Source: Bacteroidota bacterium (lineage in GTDB: Bacteria; Bacteroidota; Bacteroidia; Flavobacteriales; Weeksellaceae). Taken from it: a stretch of 45,817 bases of DNA. The DNA lies in assembly GCA_023458535.1 (NCBI GenBank), contig JAEWYW010000027.1:1-45817 (forward strand), read 5' to 3'. Both the position numbers and the translations under genes were made by a program. Below, in pieces: positions 35,333-43,260 of the stretch (within the stretch, counting starts at the first letter, position 1; every line of letters begins with the position of its first letter). The notes beneath the pieces were generated by a model. It was given only the letters and a program-made list of their open reading frames with translations. It did no database searches and had not been told where the DNA came from.

Positions 35333-35405
35333 TTTGATGATTTTATTGTATCAGGTTAAAATATTATATCAAAATACAAATATTTTTATTACATTTATAA
35401 AAGAT

Positions 35406-35429
35406 TCCACATTTAATTGTGGATTTTTT
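35406..35429 (+). terminator. terminator overlapping the hydrolase 5' region
   Basis: TCCACA/TGTGGA stem (35406-35423) with a TTTAAT loop is followed by six T residues (35424-35429). It overlaps the first possible GTG start (35419) of the next gene, which argues for a start downstream of the T-run. Confidence 0.6.
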
Positions 35430-35433
35430 GATT

Positions 35434-36270
35434 GTGATAGAAGTCAATATTCAAACAGAAGATTATTTTTCGATTGTAGGTTACATATTTTCGCCTAAAA
35501 TCAGTAATTCCAAATTGGTACTTATTAACTCCGCAACTGGTGTTAGACAACATATCTATTTTTCATTTGCCAAGTTTTTAGCCACCAATGGTTTCACCGT
35601 AATCACCTATGACTACCGTGGAATAGGACTCTCCAAACCAGCACAAATGAAAGGCTTCAAAGCCAGTATGCGAACCTGGGGAAGTAAGGACTATAAAGCC
35701 ATCACCGATTTTATAAAAAGAAACTATCCCACACATGAAAAATATGTGCTCGGACATTCTGTAGGTGCATTAATTTTGGGAATGAACGAGGATTCGCAGA
35801 TTTTCAAAAAGATTGTTTTTGTGGGAACTCAAAAAGCATTTGTAGGAAATTTAAGTTTAAGAACACGTATTGAGGCTTATATCGGTTTCGGAATTGCACA
35901 GCCACTAACCACCAAACTATTAGGATATTTCCCTGCGCATTGGTTTGGTTTAGGTGAAAGTTTGCCTTCGGGCAGCGCATTTGATTGGCGTACTTTAATT
36001 CTCCATAAAAACTCCACCAACCACTTGCTACAACAAGTGGAAAACTTTTCAGAAAAGCTGCATCAGGACGTATTTATTATTCGTGCAGAAGACGATACTT
36101 GGCTCACAGAAAAAGGAGTTAATACTCTTCTACAGGATACCTTCCCCAATCTTAAACCCAAACACCGTTTGGTGAAAACTTCAGAGTCCTTAAAACAAAA
36201 AATTGGTCATATCAACTTTTTCAGAAGCTACAACCAAAATCTATGGAATATCGTTCTCAACGAACTGTAG
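35434..36270 (+). CDS. alpha/beta hydrolase
   Basis: A 278-residue protein of the alpha/beta-hydrolase fold from the GTG at 35434. The nucleophile elbow is GHSVG with Ser109. A preceding YDYRGIGLSKP segment is the oxyanion-side loop, and Asp/His candidates lie in IRAEDDTWLT and the GHINFF segment. No signal peptide or lid domain is evident. No in-frame ATG exists in the first 75 codons. Other starts are GTG 35419 and TTG 35428, but both fall in the terminator of the kinase gene. The substrate is unknown. Confidence 0.85.
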   Translation: MIEVNIQTEDYFSIVGYIFSPKISNSKLVLINSATGVRQHIYFSFAKFLATNGFTVITYDYRGIGLSKPAQMKGFKASMRTWGSKDYKAITDFIKRNYPTHEKYVLGHSVGALILGMNEDSQIFKKIVFVGTQKAFVGNLSLRTRIEAYIGFGIAQPLTTKLLGYFPAHWFGLGESLPSGSAFDWRTLILHKNSTNHLLQQVENFSEKLHQDVFIIRAEDDTWLTEKGVNTLLQDTFPNLKPKHRLVKTSESLKQKIGHINFFRSYNQNLWNIVLNEL

Positions 36271-36281
36271 TTTTTTAAATT

Positions 36282-36812
36282 TTACTTTTCAGAAAGGCTT
36301 TTTAAAGCATTTAAACCTTCCTCATAAGATTTATTCATCATCAAATCCATATACGGTTTCATAGGTTTCATCATCGTAGGCATATCAGAATTGAAAGTCC
36401 AGGTAACTTTCGTCGCCCCTTGCTCAGATTTCAGAATAATATCCGACTTGGCATGGCTGTCCATAGGTTTTATAAAATGCATGTGCGTAGAAACCTTGTC
36501 CATGGGATAAATGGCAGTAATCTCTTGTAAACCTTCCCCTACATTTTCATTGCCTTTCCAGCTGTACGTGTCACCCACTTCACCACTTGTACCTTTATAA
36601 GTTCCAACCAGGTTTTTATCTAATTTCATCCAGGGGTTCCAATTGTTCATGGCTTTCATAGAACTCACATTTTTCCAAACTTTTTCCTGCGGAGCATTAA
36701 TCAGAATAGAGGTTTCCGATGTGTATTTATTGGGAAAAGCAAAAATGGCGATGATACAGTACAGAATAACAATCCCTACAAGAATTCCGATAAATCGTAA
36801 AGCTTTTTTCAT
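36282..36812 (-). CDS. SRPBCC (START-like) family membrane-anchored protein
   Basis: A 176-residue protein. A hydrophobic N-terminal helix (about 5-27) may anchor it or act as a signal. The rest is the SRPBCC fold: ETSILINAPQEKVWKNVSSM, MNNWNPWMKLD, YSWKGNENVGEGLQEI and TKVTWTFNSDMP. Such proteins bind hydrophobic ligands. It converges on the hydrolase gene, with 11 bases between the stops. No ligand can be assigned. Confidence 0.9.
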   Translation of the reverse strand: MKKALRFIGILVGIVILYCIIAIFAFPNKYTSETSILINAPQEKVWKNVSSMKAMNNWNPWMKLDKNLVGTYKGTSGEVGDTYSWKGNENVGEGLQEITAIYPMDKVSTHMHFIKPMDSHAKSDIILKSEQGATKVTWTFNSDMPTMMKPMKPYMDLMMNKSYEEGLNALKSLSEK

Positions 36813-36889
36813 GGTATTAATTTTTATTTAATACAAAATTAAAGTATTTTCATTAATGTTCGATCAAAACTGCCACTCAATAGTTTTTT

Positions 36890-36982
36890 GGGCGCACAAT
36901 TCCGGCTGTCACTAGTCGCTTTCCGAGCCGAGCAAAGCCTTGTTTTCGGAAGAGCTCCAACAGGCCGTTCCATCCGGGGCGC
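36890..36982. other. GC-rich structured intergenic islet
   Basis: About 60 percent G+C by hand count, in a genome segment of roughly one third GC. Read on the minus strand, GCGC ends flank nested complementary pieces (CCGG ends; CGGCcTG with CAGCCG; CTTCCGA with TCGGAAG), giving a plausible branched hairpin. Three-frame reading yields only short ORFs, so I see it as an RNA or mobile-repeat-like element and not as a gene. Function unknown. Confidence 0.55.
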
Positions 36983-37053
36983 AAATTTGTCACAATTTCA
37001 CTTTTGGGCATTATCTTTGAGAAATATTCAGAATAATAAACAACATAAGATGT

Positions 37054-37133
37054 CGTCACTTAGAGTAGCGAAGCGTATCGAGAAGTTCAAAAAGGTCTCG
37101 CTACGATTTTTTCAAAATCTACTCGACCTGACG
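37054..37133. repeat. palindromic intergenic repeat, copy A0
   Basis: A diverged copy of the repeat seen at 39444 and 39641: the left arm AGAGTAGCGAAGCGTATCGAG and the right arm CTACGATTTTTTCAAAATCT then ACTCGACCTGAC (arms given in part). The arms can fold into one imperfect hairpin. It lies 59 bases upstream of the M3 peptidase start. Confidence 0.75.
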
Positions 37134-37191
37134 AATGAATTACAAAGAATAACAAACACAATGTACATTTTACATTAATACAAATATTATT

Positions 37192-39249
37192 ATGAACATA
37201 CTTACCCAAAATTTCGACACGCCATTTCATACCGCACCATTTGAGCAAATAAAAGACGCAGATTACCTTCCCGCTTTCAAAGAATTAATTAAAGAATCGG
37301 AAGCAGAAATAGATTATATTGTCAACAATCCTAATGAACCTACTTTTGAAAATACCATAGAAGCGTTGGCATTTTCAGGTGAAAAATTGGATGTAGTTTC
37401 TAATATTTTTTTCAATATCAATTCGGCGGAAACCAGCGACGAAATTCAGAAAATAGCCCAAGAGGTTTCGCCTTTGCTCACCGAGTTTTCATCTAAAATT
37501 TCTCAAAATGAAAAATTATTCGAGAGAATTAAGAAAGTTTATGAGGATAAAGCGAAATACAAGCTTAATGATGAGCAAAAAATGCTTTTGGATGAGACCT
37601 ACAAGGGTTTTGTGAGAAGTGGAGCTTTGTTAAACGAAGAGGATAAAAAGAAATTGGAGAAAATTAATATCGATTTATCCATGAAGTCGCTTCAGTTCGG
37701 GCAAAACGCGTTGGCAGCTACCAATAATTATTTTAAACATATCACTGATAAGAAGGATTTAGCGGGTATTCCCGATGCGATTTTAGCGCAATATGAAGAA
37801 GAAGCCAAGGAAAGAAATTTGGACGGTTATGTGGTTACTTTGCAGTATCCAAGCTATGTTCCGTTCATGACGTATGCCGAAAACCGAGATTTAAGAAAAG
37901 AATTGGCCCTGGCAAATGGTAAAAAGTCTTTTGATGGCAGCGATCTCGACAATCAAAATCTCATCAAAGAGATCATCGCTTTAAAACAGCAAAAAGCGGA
38001 ACTTCTCGGCTACAAAAATTACGCGGAATATGTGTTGGAAGAAAGAATGGCAAAATCACCCACTAAGGTTTTAGATTTCCTAAACGAACTTCTAACCAAA
38101 GCTACTCCTTACGCGCAAAAAGAAATTGAAGAACTTAAAGCTCTGGCAAAAGCCGACGGAATAAATGAAATGCAGTCGTATGACCACGCTTTCTACGCGG
38201 AAAAATTGCGTAAAGCAAAATATGATTTTAATGATGAAGAACTAAAACCTTATTTCCCTTTAAATCAAGTCCAGGAAGCCGTTTTCGGCTTGGCAAAACA
38301 ACTTTTCGGTTTGGAATTTAAAGAAGTTCATACGATTCAAAAATACCATGCAGACGTTCAAACCTATGAAGTTTATGAGATTCAGGATACGTCAATTTCT
38401 TCTAGCAATCCGCCAGAATTCAATAGCCAAAAGCTAAAAGCCATTCTTTACACCGATTATTTCCCAAGGAAAGGAAAGCGTGCTGGTGCTTGGATGACGA
38501 GTTATAAAAATCAGTACATCAAAAACGGTGAAAATTCTCGTCCCCACATTTCCATTGTGTGCAATTTTAGCAAACCAACGAAGGACACGCCAAGTTTATT
38601 GACCTTTCAGGAAGTTACCACGCTTTTCCATGAATTTGGTCACGCGTTGCACGGCATGTTGGCCAATACGCAATACCCTAATCTTTCCGGAACCTCTGTG
38701 AAATGGGATTTTGTAGAACTTCCATCCCAGTTTTTGGAAAACTTCTGCTACGAACCAGAATTTCTAAAAACATTTGCAAAACACTATCAAACAGGAGAAG
38801 TACTTCCCAACGATAAAATTGAAAAAATTGAGCAGTCCAAAAATTTTATGGAAGGCTATCAAACGCTTCGCCAGTTAGGTTTTGGTTTGTTGGATATGGC
38901 GTATCACACGCACCCTGAAGATGTAAAAGATATCAAAGCGTTTGAAGATGCTCAAACTTCAAAAACATCCTTATATCCTGTAAATCCAGAAACAGCGATG
39001 AGTCCGACTTTTTCGCATATTTTCCAAGGAGGTTATTCAGCAGGTTATTATTCGTATAAATGGGCTGAAGTGTTGGATGCTGATGCGTTTGCGTATTTCA
39101 AGGAAACTGGCATTTTCAACCCGGAGACTGCGGCGAAATATAAAATTTTATTGTCTTCAGGTGGAACGAAAGATCCAATGGAATTGTACAAAAATTTCCG
39201 TGGCAGCGAACCCAAAGTCGAAAGTCTTTTGAAAAGAGCATTTGGATAA
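37192..39249 (+). CDS. M3 family metallopeptidase (peptidyl-dipeptidase/oligopeptidase A-like)
   Basis: A 685-residue thimet-type peptidase. The zinc site is HEFGH at 480-484 in TLFHEFGHALHGML, followed about 25 residues later by the third ligand Glu (VELPSQFLENF). The N-terminal helical half and the C-terminal FSHIFQGGYSAGYYSYKWAEVLDADAF block are family hallmarks. There is no signal peptide, so it is cytosolic or at least not obviously exported, and probably cleaves short peptides. It is preceded and followed by palindromic repeats, with the 705-base spacer downstream holding the largest array. Confidence 0.95.
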   Translation: MNILTQNFDTPFHTAPFEQIKDADYLPAFKELIKESEAEIDYIVNNPNEPTFENTIEALAFSGEKLDVVSNIFFNINSAETSDEIQKIAQEVSPLLTEFSSKISQNEKLFERIKKVYEDKAKYKLNDEQKMLLDETYKGFVRSGALLNEEDKKKLEKINIDLSMKSLQFGQNALAATNNYFKHITDKKDLAGIPDAILAQYEEEAKERNLDGYVVTLQYPSYVPFMTYAENRDLRKELALANGKKSFDGSDLDNQNLIKEIIALKQQKAELLGYKNYAEYVLEERMAKSPTKVLDFLNELLTKATPYAQKEIEELKALAKADGINEMQSYDHAFYAEKLRKAKYDFNDEELKPYFPLNQVQEAVFGLAKQLFGLEFKEVHTIQKYHADVQTYEVYEIQDTSISSSNPPEFNSQKLKAILYTDYFPRKGKRAGAWMTSYKNQYIKNGENSRPHISIVCNFSKPTKDTPSLLTFQEVTTLFHEFGHALHGMLANTQYPNLSGTSVKWDFVELPSQFLENFCYEPEFLKTFAKHYQTGEVLPNDKIEKIEQSKNFMEGYQTLRQLGFGLLDMAYHTHPEDVKDIKAFEDAQTSKTSLYPVNPETAMSPTFSHIFQGGYSAGYYSYKWAEVLDADAFAYFKETGIFNPETAAKYKILLSSGGTKDPMELYKNFRGSEPKVESLLKRAFG

Positions 39250-39256
39250 AACCACT

Positions 39257-39335
39257 TGTCATTTCGAATGGAACGAAAGTAGAGTGAGAAATCTATTTAA
39301 CAGCAATAGAGATTCCTCTTTCGTCGAAATGACAA
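39257..39335. repeat. palindrome C (GTCATTTCGA type)
   Basis: The left arm begins TTGTCATTTCGA and contains GAACGAAAG; the right arm ends with CTTTCGTCGAAATGACAA, its imperfect reverse complement. Together they can form a long hairpin just after the M3 peptidase stop. Confidence 0.75.
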
Positions 39336-39340
39336 ATTTA

Positions 39341-39537
39341 AATTAAAAGATATTGTCATTCTGAACGCAGCGCAGCAAAGTGAAGAATCTTCCTTTATTT
39401 TAATTAATTAAATACATCGTAAAATTGGGTTTTCGCTTGCGTAACTTCGAGTGTTTTGCGAAGCGAAATGTATCGAGAAGTGTATCCATATAGTTCTCGA
39501 TACGATTTTTTCAAAATCTACTCGAACTGACAATTAG
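39341..39537. repeat. tandem repeat unit 1 (197 bp)
   Basis: Unit carries element B (GTCATTCTGAACGCAGCGCA start, 39355-39390) and palindrome A1 (39444-39531). Element B and palindrome A recur exactly 197 bases later, with scattered substitutions in the connector, so the pair was duplicated without net length change. Confidence 0.9.
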
Positions 39538-39734
39538 ATTTAAAAGATATTGTCATTCTGAACGCAGCGCAGCACAGTGAAGAATCTTACCTTTATTTTT
39601 AAGTGATTAAGTACATTTTAAAATTGGGTACGCTCGCGTCACTTCGAGTGTTTTGCGAAGCAAAATGTATCGAGAAGTGTATCAATATAGTTCTCGATAC
39701 GATTTTTTCAAAATCTACTCGAACTGACGAAAGT
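39538..39734. repeat. tandem repeat unit 2 (197 bp)
   Basis: Second unit: element B2 at 39552-39587 and palindrome A2 at 39641-39728. The palindromes differ at only a few bases, while the connector between B and A has diverged more. Confidence 0.9.
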
Positions 39735-39954
39735 TCTTAAACAAGTTGGCATTTTTAATTTATGCAGCAAAAATTGAAAACCGACTTAAAAACTCATTTT
39801 CCACATCAATCCGCACAATTTGGACTGGAATAATCCCAAAAAATGAGCGAATAAAATCATATTGAAAAATTAATGGAATTTATTATTGCAAAATAATTTG
39901 TTGGAAGGATGTAATAAAACTTAGTATGAACTTGTCTTACAAGAAAAATATTCC

Positions 39955-42318
39955 ATGCTAAAACCTATTTTTTTAGGCTGTTTCTTTATTTCATCATTGT
40001 ATTTTTCGCAAAGTATTGAGGGCAAGGTGTTATCCGAAAGCAAAAAAAGCATTGCTGATGTTGAAATTAAATTATCCAAAGGAGATAAGAAGTATTTTTC
40101 AATAACAGATGTGGATGGCAGATTTACAATCAACACTCAGGAAAATGGTGTTTTCTTGGTTGAAATCTTCCAAGATGGAGAAAATGTTCTCACTGAAAAT
40201 ATCACTATTTCAGGTGAAATTCACAAAGATTTTATACTCAGAAATCCTTTAACCAACGAAACAAAATTGGAAGCCGTTAGAATCATCGGTAAAAAGAAAC
40301 TCGTTGAAAGAAAAGTAGACAGATTGGTTTTCAATTTGGAGAATTCCGTTGCTGCACAAGGTCTCAATGCAGTAGAGGCATTGGGGAAAACGCCGATGTT
40401 GAGAACTACAGACAAAGCAATTTCAATTGCTGGTAAAAGCTCGGTTGCGGTAATGGTGAACGATAAAATAATCAATCTTTCGGGTGACGATTTAATCAAT
40501 TACTTAAAAACACTGCGATCGGATGATATTGCAAAAATAGAAGTAATTACTACACCTCCCGCCAAATACGAAGCTGAGGGAAAAAGTGGTCTCATCAATA
40601 TTGTCCTCAAAAAAAACACAAAATTGGGTTGGAATGCTTCTTTGCAAACCTCAGGAACCAATTACTTTGGGAAGCCAACAGTTTCTACAGGAAGCGGCTT
40701 AACTTTTAACTATCAGGGTAAAAAACTATCTATTTCATCAGGTCTGTCGATGGGAGATTTTTTCTGGGCTCAAAATTCTTATACCCATAATTTAGGAAAC
40801 AATCATTCAGATTATTGGAATACCGACTCGCAATGGTTTAATAATTTCAAGAATAAAAGTGGAAACCTAAAAGCAGAGTACAAATTAAACGACAATAATA
40901 CCATTGGCTTCAGTTACAATTACTCACATAATAAAAACAGTGAAAAAGCAAAAAATTCCACCCAAATCTTAGATGAATTGGGAAGTCGATTTTTTCTTTC
41001 TGACGCTAATAACTTAAATATTCGAAAGATTCAGAATGCTAATATTTTTTATGACATCAAGTTGGATTCTTTAGATGGAAAACTAAGCTTTTCAGGAAAT
41101 CTCATGACAAATAATGCCAATGCCAACAATTATTACAATACCATTCAAAATACCACTATATCTACTTTTGCGAATCCCATTCATAGCTATAAAATATATT
41201 CAGGACAGGCAGATTTGGAAAAAACATTTGCAAAAATAAAAACAGAATCAGGAATAAAATATACAAAAATTGAAAACAGTTCAAAATTTAATTTTTTTGA
41301 TCTTGTAAATCAAGAATTGATACCAGATTTTAACAGAAGTAACACTTTTCATTATACTGAGAAAAATTATGCCGCGTATTTTTCTACCAGCTTTAAAATT
41401 AATGATCAATGGGATGCAAAAGCAGGTTTAAGATATGAATTTACCGATCTAAAAGGAGTTTCGGCAACTGAAAATATGACTTCCGCTAACCGTTATGGAA
41501 AATTATTTCCGACAGCTTACGTCAATTATAAACCCACCGAAGATCATTCTTTTTCGGCAAATTATTCCAGAAGAATTAGCAGACCGTACTTTAACAATCT
41601 TAATCCATTTAAATATTATAACTCAGAATTTGAATATACAACAGGTAACCCTTATTTAAAGCCGACGTTTACGGACAGCTTTGAGTTGGCTTATGTTTTT
41701 AAAAATAATTTTAATGTTACCGCTTATTACAATTTCAACCAGGATGCTTACGACAGAATCCAAATGATTGAGAATGGAATAAAGCACAATACCGTTCTCA
41801 ATTTTTATAATGAAAATCAAGCGGGAATCAATCTTAGTTATAATTACACCAAGATAAAATGGCTGGAATCCAACATTTTTGTAAACGGATTTTATTCAAA
41901 ATCGAAGTCGTATGTTCGAAATGCCATATCGGAAATCTCATGTTTTGGCGCCAACATTAATGTGGATAACAGTTTCTATTTGAACACAGCAAAAACTTTT
42001 ACTTTTTTGTTCGGTTTTTGGGGTGATTTGCCTAACAAAATTGGAAACACAGCTTTTAATGGGAAATTCTCAGCATATTCAGGGTTTAAATTTGCATTAA
42101 TGGAGAAGAAATTACAAATAAATCTTAATCTCAACGACATTTTTAATACCGAGCGTTCCAAAGGAACAGAATATTACCAAGATTTCAATTCCGCTTATTA
42201 TCACAAAGGAATTACACGCAGTTTGAATCTTTCTTTGACGTATAAATTTGGAAATAATGAAGTGAGAGGAGCGACAAAAGAAGTGAAATTTGAGGAAAAA
42301 CGACGAGCAGGAGGCTAA
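39955..42318 (+). CDS. TonB-dependent outer-membrane receptor (outer membrane beta-barrel family)
   Basis: A 787-residue outer-membrane barrel. The signal peptide is at about 1-18 (ending LYFSQS). A carboxypeptidase-regulatory-like domain follows (about 20-95, IEGKVLSESKKSIADVEIKL shown in part, then DVDGRFTI). The plug is at about 115-215, with AVEALGKTPMLRTTD and VITTPPAKYEAEGKSGLINIVLK. The remainder is a beta barrel rich in aromatic strands, ending in ITRSLNLSLTYKFG. The cargo is unknown, and no SusD or lipoprotein partner is adjacent. It is close to the outer-membrane beta-barrel protein family rather than the SusC class. Confidence 0.92.
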   Translation: MLKPIFLGCFFISSLYFSQSIEGKVLSESKKSIADVEIKLSKGDKKYFSITDVDGRFTINTQENGVFLVEIFQDGENVLTENITISGEIHKDFILRNPLTNETKLEAVRIIGKKKLVERKVDRLVFNLENSVAAQGLNAVEALGKTPMLRTTDKAISIAGKSSVAVMVNDKIINLSGDDLINYLKTLRSDDIAKIEVITTPPAKYEAEGKSGLINIVLKKNTKLGWNASLQTSGTNYFGKPTVSTGSGLTFNYQGKKLSISSGLSMGDFFWAQNSYTHNLGNNHSDYWNTDSQWFNNFKNKSGNLKAEYKLNDNNTIGFSYNYSHNKNSEKAKNSTQILDELGSRFFLSDANNLNIRKIQNANIFYDIKLDSLDGKLSFSGNLMTNNANANNYYNTIQNTTISTFANPIHSYKIYSGQADLEKTFAKIKTESGIKYTKIENSSKFNFFDLVNQELIPDFNRSNTFHYTEKNYAAYFSTSFKINDQWDAKAGLRYEFTDLKGVSATENMTSANRYGKLFPTAYVNYKPTEDHSFSANYSRRISRPYFNNLNPFKYYNSEFEYTTGNPYLKPTFTDSFELAYVFKNNFNVTAYYNFNQDAYDRIQMIENGIKHNTVLNFYNENQAGINLSYNYTKIKWLESNIFVNGFYSKSKSYVRNAISEISCFGANINVDNSFYLNTAKTFTFLFGFWGDLPNKIGNTAFNGKFSAYSGFKFALMEKKLQINLNLNDIFNTERSKGTEYYQDFNSAYYHKGITRSLNLSLTYKFGNNEVRGATKEVKFEEKRRAGG

Positions 42319-42379
42319 AATGAAATTTGGAAGAGAATTTTTAAGCAAATCTGTATTTTTGTTTTTTTAAATTAATCAT

Positions 42380-42757
42380 ATGCTTTGTCTGTGTTGCTCA
42401 GGAAAAAATTATTCCGAATGTTGTGAACCCTTTCATATAAAAAAGAAAATTCCTAATTCTGCGGAGCAGTTGATGCGTTCGCGATATTGCGCTTATGCTT
42501 TCCCAAACGGAGATTATTTAATGGAAACAACGCTACCAAGCGAAAGAAAACATCATGATAAATCAGAAATGGAAGCTTGGGGAAAAGCCAACCAATGGAC
42601 AAAATTAGAAATCATTGCTAAACCATCGATCAACAAAGTAGAATTTAAGGCATATTACATTGATTCCACAGGAAAAGAGCAAGTACATCAAGAGTTATCA
42701 ACTTTTAAGAAAATACAGAACCGTTGGTTTTATGTTTCAGGTGAGTTTTTAGATTAG
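42380..42757 (+). CDS. YchJ/SEC-C motif protein
   Basis: A 125-residue protein of the YchJ (UPF0225) type. A cysteine-rich zinc-binding N-terminus (Cys3, Cys5, Cys6, Cys14 and Cys15 around CCSGKNYSECCEPF) is followed by SAEQLMRSRYCAYAFPNGDYLMETT and a beta-rich C-terminus (WTKLEIIAK and VEFKAYYID). The SEC-C motif is slightly unusual, reading CLCCSGK where the common form is CPCGSGK. The function is unknown. It overlaps the convergent VF530 gene by 4 bases. Confidence 0.9.
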   Translation: MLCLCCSGKNYSECCEPFHIKKKIPNSAEQLMRSRYCAYAFPNGDYLMETTLPSERKHHDKSEMEAWGKANQWTKLEIIAKPSINKVEFKAYYIDSTGKEQVHQELSTFKKIQNRWFYVSGEFLD

Positions 42758-42999
42758 TCCAGATTTTTTTTCTTTTTCTGTCTTAAAACATACAGGTACA
42801 AACTTTCCACTTTTGTGCGTGCCCAAGGCGTTTTCCTGAGAAATTTTAGAGATGAAGAAACACTCGGATTTTCACCTGTAAAACATTTGATGTTAATTTG
42901 CTTTCCCAATTCACCATACCCTTTGTAGTATTCCAAAAGCTCTTCTAAAATAGTGTCTAAGCGTTTTCCATGAAGTGGATCTTTAGAACTTTGGTCCAT
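42754..42999 (-). CDS. VF530 family (DUF2132) DNA-binding protein
   Basis: An 81-residue protein. The family pattern is visible: DPLHGKRLDTILEELLEYY at the start, GELGKQINIKCFTGENPSV and the helix LKFLRKTPWARTKVESLYL. The VF530 fold is a small helical domain resembling a DNA-binding fold. The C-terminus is basic. Its role is unknown, and it converges on the SEC-C gene. Confidence 0.93.
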   Translation of the reverse strand: MDQSSKDPLHGKRLDTILEELLEYYKGYGELGKQINIKCFTGENPSVSSSLKFLRKTPWARTKVESLYLYVLRQKKKKNLD

Positions 43000-43073
43000 T
43001 TTTTTTTGTAAAAATACTAAAACGAAAAGATTAGTTTATGGTATTTCGCAATAAATTTCATCTTAAACTTCAC

Positions 43074-43081
43074 TATCTTAG
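43074..43081 (+). promoter_or_regulatory. candidate -7 element of the small-ORF-sbcD operon
   Basis: TATCTTAG (one mismatch to TAnnTTTG) lies 23 bases upstream of the small ORF start at 43105. The -33 region is unclear. Confidence 0.35.
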
Positions 43082-43104
43082 CTTCACAAAATAGTCTCAA
43101 AAGA

Positions 43105-43260
43105 ATGAGCAAAAATAACGAAGCCAACAGAAAAAATCATAAAAAGAAGATTGACCAAAAGAAGCGGAAAATGCAGAATGCTGAAATCGAAAGAAAGGCC
43201 CGATTGAAGCAGATTCGCGAAGATTTTAAAGCCAAAGAAAATAACGAAACCAATTCATGA
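43105..43260 (+). CDS. small Lys/Arg-rich protein (51 aa) coupled to sbcD
   Basis: A 51-residue ORF from ATG 43105 to TGA 43258-43260. The composition is dominated by Lys, Arg, Asn and Glu, with no hydrophobic core (KNHKKKIDQKKRKMQ at 10-24), so it is probably a single helix or disordered. The stop overlaps the ATG of sbcD in ATGA, a classic coupling arrangement. It is short and unlike any family I recognise. It could be a nucleic-acid-binding accessory to the SbcCD nuclease or only a leader peptide for it. Confidence 0.6.
   Translation: MSKNNEANRKNHKKKIDQKKRKMQNAEIERKARLKQIREDFKAKENNETNS

Larger units (their letters stand above)
39250..39954. other. 705-base spacer with repeat array, no gene
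   Basis: Contains the palindrome C (39257-39335), the 197-bp tandem duplication (39341-39734) and about 220 bases of AT-rich sequence (39735-39954) in which I see no gene; the promoter of the receptor gene presumably lies there. No ORF of credible composition crosses the spacer. Confidence 0.7.

Noticed and set aside
36877..37059. 60-residue minus-strand ORF in the GC-rich islet
   Set aside because: It follows the palindrome and the islet, has no convincing start context, and its residues come from structured repeat DNA; noncoding is more likely.
39257..39734. CRISPR-like array in the repeat spacer
   Set aside because: Only two units of 197 bp are present, they contain internal palindromes and no unique spacers, and no cas gene is in the window.
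39901..40136. Small minus-strand ORF at the receptor gene 5' end
   Set aside because: It lies opposite the signal peptide and start of the TonB-dependent receptor and has no independent support.
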